Position numbers and translations under genes: made by a program
Source of the DNA: an uncultured Alphaproteobacteria bacterium
GTDB lineage: Bacteria > Pseudomonadota > Alphaproteobacteria > Micropepsales > Micropepsaceae
Reading direction: 5' to 3'
DNA: 51,568 nt
Assembly (NCBI GenBank): GCA_903837555.1
Contig: CAILUV010000062.1
Span: forward strand, 1-51,568
The notes under the pieces: model-generated
The model's input: only the letters and a program-made list of their open reading frames with translations
Databases searched by the model: none
Told to the model about the DNA's origin: nothing
Part shown: one piece after another, positions 47,336 to 51,568 of the stretch
Numbering within the stretch: position 1 is the first letter of the stretch
Layout: every line of letters starts with the position of its first letter

Positions 47336-48313
47336 TCAGGCCGTTTTGAGCAGGATTTTGCCGATATGGCCGCCTTTGGCCATGAATTGATGCGCTTTTT
47401 GGGCCTGCTCCAGGGGGAAACCCGCCGCGATAACCGGCTTTATCCGGGTTCCTACCAGGGGCCAGACCTGCGCCGCCAGGGCGTCGCGGATGGCCTGCTT
47501 TTCGCTTTGGGATCGGGCGCGCAGGGTTGTGGCCGCCAGCGTCAGGCGCTTGGTCAGGACGGGCGTGAAATTCACCTGGGCCTTGAAGCCGTCCTGATAG
47601 GCGATGTTGACGATGCGCCCGCCGATGGCGGCGGCATCGATGTTGCGCTGGATGTAGTCGCCCCCGACCATGTCCAGGATCACATCCACGCCCTTGCCGC
47701 CGGTTTCGTCTTTCACGGCAGCGACGAAATCTTCCGTCCGGTAGTTGATCGCGCGCGCCGCGCCCAGCCCCCGCGCTGCGTCGCACTTCTCGTCGCTGCC
47801 CGCCGTGGTGAAAACGCGATTGCCGCGCGCGGCGAACATCTGGATCGCCAGGCTGCCGATGCCCGATGTGCCGCCATGCACCAGCAGGGTTTCGCCCGTT
47901 TGCAAACGCCCGGTATCGACGATGTTGGTCCAGGCGGTGAATAGGCCTTCGGGCAAACCGGCGGCTTCGATGAGATCCACGCCCGCCGGAACCGGCAGCA
48001 CCGATCCTGCGTCGGCCAGCGCATAGTCCGCATAGCCGCCGCCGGCGAGCAGGGCGCAGACCCCATCACCCGCCGCAAAGCCGAAGACACCTTCACCCAG
48101 CGCCGCGACGGTGCCGGAAACTTCCAGGCCCAAAAGCTTTGAGGCGCCGGGCGGCGGCGGATAAAGCCCGCGCGCCTGCAACAGATCGGCATTGTTAAGA
48201 CCTGCGGCCGCCACCTGAATTAACACCTGGCCATGCAGCGGCGCGGGCCGGGGTTCCTCGACCAGCGTCAGGGAATAATCCCTGCCGGGATCGGAAACAT
48301 GAATGGCTCTCAT
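47336..48313 (-). CDS. Quinone oxidoreductase-like zinc-less MDR protein (PIG3 type)
   Basis: 325 residues from the ATG at 48313 (MRAIHV). GroES-like domain with VLIQVAAAGLNNADLLQARGLYPPP, then the nucleotide-binding domain with LVHGGTSGIGSLAIQMFAARG. The Cys and His zinc ligands of alcohol dehydrogenases are absent. NADPH-dependent quinone or enone reductases of the PIG3 family look like this. A GTG 27 bases upstream is in frame but lacks a ribosome site. It is divergent from the DUF1192 gene. Confidence 0.9.
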   Translation of the reverse strand: MRAIHVSDPGRDYSLTLVEEPRPAPLHGQVLIQVAAAGLNNADLLQARGLYPPPPGASKLLGLEVSGTVAALGEGVFGFAAGDGVCALLAGGGYADYALADAGSVLPVPAGVDLIEAAGLPEGLFTAWTNIVDTGRLQTGETLLVHGGTSGIGSLAIQMFAARGNRVFTTAGSDEKCDAARGLGAARAINYRTEDFVAAVKDETGGKGVDVILDMVGGDYIQRNIDAAAIGGRIVNIAYQDGFKAQVNFTPVLTKRLTLAATTLRARSQSEKQAIRDALAAQVWPLVGTRIKPVIAAGFPLEQAQKAHQFMAKGGHIGKILLKTA

Positions 48314-48369
48314 GGCTTGCACGCTGCTTTTGACCGACACAGACTAACGCAAAACAGGAGGTTTGGCAG

Positions 48370-48561
48370 ATGGACCTGGACGATATTCAGCCGCGCAAGA
48401 AACTGCCCGATATCGTGCTGGGCGAGGATATTTCCGCACTTTCAGCGCATGAACTGGAACAGCGCATCGCGCGGCTGGAAACGGAAATCGCGCGCTGCCG
48501 ACAAGACATTGCGGCGCGTCATGCCACGAAATCGGCGGCGGAAAACTTCTTCAAGAAGTAA
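48370..48561 (+). CDS. DUF1192 protein
   Basis: 63 residues. The ATG is preceded by AGGAGG about nine bases upstream. Sequence pattern: IVLGEDISALSAHELEQRIA then ARLETEIARCRQDIAARHA with a C-terminal AAENFFKK, matching DUF1192, which is found in alphaproteobacteria. It is a short coiled-coil protein of unknown role, often encoded close to rcdA and the L31 gene, as here. Confidence 0.88.
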   Translation: MDLDDIQPRKKLPDIVLGEDISALSAHELEQRIARLETEIARCRQDIAARHATKSAAENFFKK

Positions 48562-48692
48562 ATGCGTGAATCGTCAATGTTAATACGCACAATAAGAATG
48601 CGGCGTCCGCGCATTTGACGGCATTTACCAAGCAATGGGTCTTGCGCTTGCCGCTCCACTTGCTAGCGTCCGGTCCGAAGTGGGGAAAATTA

Positions 48693-49175
48693 ATGCAGAC
48701 CATCGAGACCGAAAGCTTCACCGACACGACCTTCGACCGCACCTTCGATGAAGGGATGGCGCTGGTGGAAGAAACCGCGCGTTACCTGGACGGCAAGGGC
48801 CGCGAGGAAGCGCGCGTGCTGCCGCGCAAGGCGGCGATGCTCTATGCGGGCGAAAGCATGCGCGTCACCACGCGCCTGATGCAGGCGGCAAGCTGGCTGC
48901 TGGTGCAGCGCGCGGTGCGCGACGGCGACATGGACCAAAGCGACGCCATGAATGACCGCTACCGACTGGGCAGCCGGGAAATCTGTCTGGGCAGTTGCGC
49001 CGAAGACGTCGATCCGCTGCCGGGCGAACTGAAAGATTTGCTGGTGCGCAGCGATAGCCTGTACCGCCGCATCGCCCGTCTTGACGACATCCTGTTCGGC
49101 GAAGGCGAGGCCCCGGTCGCCGGCGCGCGGGGTCAACAGGATGCTCTCGCCCAGGCCTTCGGCGCCGCTCAATAG
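48693..49175 (+). CDS. rcdA: RcdA-like protein (DUF1465)
   Basis: 160 residues from the ATG at 48693. Core motif FDEGMALVEETARYLDGKGREEARVLPRKAA... is seen in pieces: MALVEETARYLDG, SMRVTTRLMQAASWLLVQRA and LYRRIARLDDILFG, the three-helix bundle of DUF1465. In Caulobacter RcdA is a ClpXP adaptor that helps degrade CtrA in the CpdR/PopA pathway. CckA, which feeds that pathway, is encoded 14 kb away. There is no strong ribosome site (TGGGGAAAATTAATG). Confidence 0.87.
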   Translation: MQTIETESFTDTTFDRTFDEGMALVEETARYLDGKGREEARVLPRKAAMLYAGESMRVTTRLMQAASWLLVQRAVRDGDMDQSDAMNDRYRLGSREICLGSCAEDVDPLPGELKDLLVRSDSLYRRIARLDDILFGEGEAPVAGARGQQDALAQAFGAAQ

Positions 49176-49181
49176 CGCGCC

Positions 49182-49206
49182 CTTTTGGGTCGTGAGTTCG
49201 TCGCGC
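49182..49206. repeat. Second copy of the 25-base intergenic element
   Basis: CTTTTGGGTCGTGAGTTCGT plus CGCGC matches 31761-31785 at 22 of 25 positions. Like the other copy, it starts about ten bases after a stop codon. Confidence 0.5.
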
Positions 49207-49230
49207 TATCTGACAGATATACAGAAACAA

Positions 49231-49264
49231 AAACGCCGCCGGGTGACCGGCGGCGTTTTCTTTT
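49231..49264. terminator. Bidirectional terminator between rcdA and rpmE
   Basis: AAACGCCGCCGG (49231-49242), loop GTGA, CCGGCGGCGTTT (49247-49258), then TCTTTT. A-rich on the left, so it can act in both directions. Confidence 0.88.
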
Positions 49265-49281
49265 GCGGCAGGTGAGGAGCC

Positions 49282-49506
49282 TTAGCTCTTCACAAAATTG
49301 GCGAACTTCTTGTTGAAGCGCGTGAGGCGACCGCCACGGTCCATCAGCTTGGCGTCGCCGCCGGTCCAGGCCGGGTGCGTCGAGGGATCGATGTCCAGGG
49401 TGATCTTCTGGCCCGCGACGCCATGCGTGGTGCGGGTCTTGTAGGTGCTGCCGTCGTTCAGCTGAACTTCGACAAAGTGATAATCGGGGTGGATGCCCTT
49501 TTTCAT
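49282..49506 (-). CDS. rpmE: 50S ribosomal protein L31
   Basis: 74 residues: [20 protein letters not shown], then [16 protein letters not shown] and [12 protein letters not shown], collinear with L31. The four zinc-binding Cys of the C+ form are absent, so this is the zinc-free type of alphaproteobacteria. It is divergent from the ABC exporter gene. Confidence 0.96.
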   Translation of the reverse strand: MKKGIHPDYHFVEVQLNDGSTYKTRTTHGVAGQKITLDIDPSTHPAWTGGDAKLMDRGGRLTRFNKKFANFVKS

Positions 49507-49577
49507 GATCTCGATAGCCTTTCGATGGCGCCCATTTCCGACGGGTGCGAGGCGGGGCTTATACGGGAGGGGGCCGG

Positions 49578-51482
49578 ATGGGGCAAGCCGCCATTGGCCG
49601 CTTTGGCAGGGGCGGCAATCCCTATATACAACCGGGGCTTAACGAACAGGCGGGCCCCTTGGCCGGAGACGATTTTGCGAAGGAAACCGCCCGGGTGGCG
49701 GCGGGCCGGCCCAAAGGGCGGTCCCTGGCCCCCCTGCGCGGGCTTTTGCCCTTCCTGAAGCCCTATCGGGTGCGGATCGCCGTGGCCTCCGTCGCCCTGC
49801 TGGCGTCCTCGGCCGCGACCCTGGCACTGCCCCAGTTTGCCCGGGGGCTGATCGACGCCCAGGGCCTGTCGGCCGAGCAGGCCCATGGCTTGGCCAACTT
49901 CTATTTTCTGTTTGTGCTGGCCGCCGCCGTGCTGGGCCTGGCCTCGGCCATCCGCTTCTATCTGGTCACCTGGCTGGGCGAGCGGGTGGTGGCCGATATC
50001 CGCAAGGCGGTGTTCGACAATGTGTTGGGGCTCTCCCCGCAATTCTTCGAAGTGACCCGCACCGGCGAAGTGCTGTCGCGCATGACCGCCGACACCACAC
50101 TCATTCAAATTCTGGTGGGATCGTCGGCATCGCAGGCGGCCCGCCACATGGTCACGCTCACGGGCGGCCTGACCTTGATGTTCGTCACCAGCACCAAGCT
50201 GGCGGCGCTTGTGGTGGTGGCGGTGCTGGTGGTGATGGTGCCGATGCTGCTGTTCGGCCGCTGGGTACGCAAACTGTCGCGCGCCAGCCAGGATTCCATT
50301 GCCGACACCGCAGCGCGCGGCACCGAAACCCTGAACGCCGTGCCGACAGTGCAGGCCTTCACGCAGGAGAATTTCGAACGCCGCGCCTTTGCCGGCGCCG
50401 TCGAGCGCGCCTTCGATTTGGCGCGCCGCCGCACCATGGCGCGCGCGGTGCTGACGGCGGTGGCGATCTTCACCGCCTTTGCCAGCCTGGCCACGGTGGG
50501 GTTGATCGGGCTGCACGACATGATCCTGGGCCGCCTGACCGGCGGTGACCTGGTCGCCTTCATCATCTATGGCTTTCTCACCGGCGGCGGCGTCGGCGCG
50601 CTCAGCGAAACCTGGGGCGACCTGCAGCGCGCGGCGGGCGCGTCCGAGCGGCTGATGGAATTGCTGCATGAAGTGCCGGCCATCCGTCCGCCGGCCAATC
50701 CGCTGCAATTGCCACCCAGGCCGGGCGGCGCGGTGCGGTTCGAGAATGTTACCTTCCAGTATCCGGCGCGCCCCGGTTTCAAGGCGCTGAACAATTTCTC
50801 GCTGGATGTCGGCAGCGGCGAAGCGGTGGCGCTGGTCGGTCCCAGCGGCGCAGGCAAATCCACCGTCTTCCAGTTGATGCTGCGCTTCTTTGAAGCGCAG
50901 AGCGGCAGCATCCGGTTCGATGGCATCGACATCACCCAGCTTGATCCCATCGCGCTGCGCCAGAAGATCGCGGTGGTGTCGCAGGAGGCCGTGGTCTTCT
51001 CCGGCACCATCGCCGCCAACATCCGCTATGGCCGTGAAGAGGCGAGGGATGCGGAAGTGCGCGCCGCCGCCGAAGCCGCCGCCGCGCTGGAATTCATCGA
51101 AAAGCTGCCCGAAGGTTTCGAGACTCTGGTGGGCGAACGCGGCGTGACGCTGTCGGGCGGCCAGCGCCAGCGGCTGGCGATCGCCCGTGCCATTCTGCGC
51201 GACGCGCCGCTGCTGCTCTTGGACGAAGCCACCAGCGCGCTGGATGCAGAAAATGAGCGGCTGGTGCAGACCGCGCTGGCGAATTTGATGGTGGGCCGCA
51301 CCACGTTGGTGATCGCGCACCGGTTCTCGACCATCCAGCGCCTCAAGCGCATCGTGGTGATGGAAGACGGACGCGTGGTGGCCGAAGGCAATCACAGCGA
51401 ACTGATGGCGGGCGGCGGGCTGTATGCGCGGCTGGCCTCTTTGCAGTTTTCCGACACGCAAGTTTCGGGACATGAAGCATGA
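49578..51482 (+). CDS. ABC exporter, fused permease and ATPase (MsbA-like)
   Basis: 634 residues from the ATG at 49578, with GGGAGG seven bases upstream. A hydrophilic N-terminus of about 60 residues precedes a six-helix transmembrane domain (from about residue 70, [20 protein letters not shown]). The ATPase domain has Walker [10 protein letters not shown], signature [15 protein letters not shown], Walker [13 protein letters not shown] and switch His in [11 protein letters not shown]. Half-transporters of this type dimerise and export lipids, LPS precursors or peptides. An ATGA overlap couples it to the next gene. The substrate is unknown. Confidence 0.93.
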   Translation: MGQAAIGRFGRGGNPYIQPGLNEQAGPLAGDDFAKETARVAAGRPKGRSLAPLRGLLPFLKPYRVRIAVASVALLASSAATLALPQFARGLIDAQGLSAEQAHGLANFYFLFVLAAAVLGLASAIRFYLVTWLGERVVADIRKAVFDNVLGLSPQFFEVTRTGEVLSRMTADTTLIQILVGSSASQAARHMVTLTGGLTLMFVTSTKLAALVVVAVLVVMVPMLLFGRWVRKLSRASQDSIADTAARGTETLNAVPTVQAFTQENFERRAFAGAVERAFDLARRRTMARAVLTAVAIFTAFASLATVGLIGLHDMILGRLTGGDLVAFIIYGFLTGGGVGALSETWGDLQRAAGASERLMELLHEVPAIRPPANPLQLPPRPGGAVRFENVTFQYPARPGFKALNNFSLDVGSGEAVALVGPSGAGKSTVFQLMLRFFEAQSGSIRFDGIDITQLDPIALRQKIAVVSQEAVVFSGTIAANIRYGREEARDAEVRAAAEAAAALEFIEKLPEGFETLVGERGVTLSGGQRQRLAIARAILRDAPLLLLDEATSALDAENERLVQTALANLMVGRTTLVIAHRFSTIQRLKRIVVMEDGRVVAEGNHSELMAGGGLYARLASLQFSDTQVSGHEA

Positions 51483-51568
51483 GAAGGTTTGCCCGCGCCT
51501 GGCGGATGAGCGCCGTGATGCTGGTGCTGGCGCTGCTGTTTTTTGCCGGGCGCATGCTGTGGGTCAAT
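51479..51568 (+). CDS. Start of a membrane or exported protein (cut by the window edge)
   Basis: The ATG at 51479 overlaps the ABC exporter stop (ATGA). The 30 visible residues are a basic start (MRRFARAWR) and a hydrophobic stretch (VMLVLALLFFAGRMLW), a signal peptide or anchor. The coupling suggests it works with the exporter. The family cannot be told. Confidence 0.6.
   Translation, partial: MRRFARAWRMSAVMLVLALLFFAGRMLWVN

Overview
The window reads as a piece of chromosome from an alphaproteobacterium. It is GC-rich, and several marker families point that way: the zeta inhibitor subunit of F1-ATPase (13433-13747), CckA (32044-34206), RcdA (48693-49175), a DUF1013/TrcR protein (46555-47220), DUF1192, COQ9 beside rpsU, and the PurS/PurQ/short-PurL form of FGAM synthase. 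I see no phage, IS element, CRISPR array or plasmid functions. Most of it is ordinary housekeeping DNA. The genus cannot be fixed from the sequence; a Caulobacterales- or Micropepsales-like lineage is only a guess.

Layout. 1-6400: tail of a sensor histidine kinase, lpdA, a 42-residue membrane microprotein, an FAD monooxygenase, a microORF transcript with an exceptionally long Shine-Dalgarno, a ThDP enzyme, tRNA-Leu(UAA) and a PepSY membrane protein. 6400-18500: a decayed FkbM methyltransferase, rpsD, grxD, an Rsm22-like methyltransferase, bolA, purL-purQ-purS-purC, the zeta subunit, a nitrilase/GNAT/NTF2-like/purB operon, radC and map. 18500-25400: a CinA-like protein, two exported enzymes (FAH family and HpcH/HpaI family) that share nearly the same twin-basic signal peptide, a CcmI-like TPR protein, trmJ, icd and a diguanylate cyclase. 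25500-30150: purE-purK, a threonine-rich leader peptide plus attenuator, asd, COQ9, def, rpsU and a small membrane protein. 30141-34206: dmeF, broken 3' ends of fliP and flhB facing away from each other, then cckA. 34210-38800: two exported aldose 1-epimerases around an exported HpcH/HpaI aldolase and a GGCT-like protein, then a PEBP protein. 39000-51568: recA, alaS, two DUF465 genes (one frameshifted) around ubiX, an acyl-CoA synthetase, a YqaA-type membrane protein, trcR, a quinone oxidoreductase, DUF1192, rcdA, rpmE and an MsbA-like ABC exporter.

How they work together. Seven purine genes (purL, Q, S, C, B, E, K) lie in three places; purS-Q and Q-L overlap by 1 and 4 bases and purE-K by 4, so translation is probably coupled. 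GrxD and BolA are known iron-sulfur partners. CckA, RcdA and TrcR belong to the CtrA cell-cycle network.

The best candidates for something undescribed are: (1) an apparently leaderless, Thr-codon-rich leader with complete 1:2, 2:3 and 3:4 attenuator pairings in front of asd; (2) a 24-codon ORF with its own promoter and terminator, whose ribosome-binding region is complementary to 15 consecutive bases of the 16S rRNA 3' end; (3) an inversion scar joining the ends of fliP and flhB upstream of cckA, which leaves an ORF matching the autocleaved FlhB C-terminal product; (4) a set of catabolic-type enzymes fitted with export signals.
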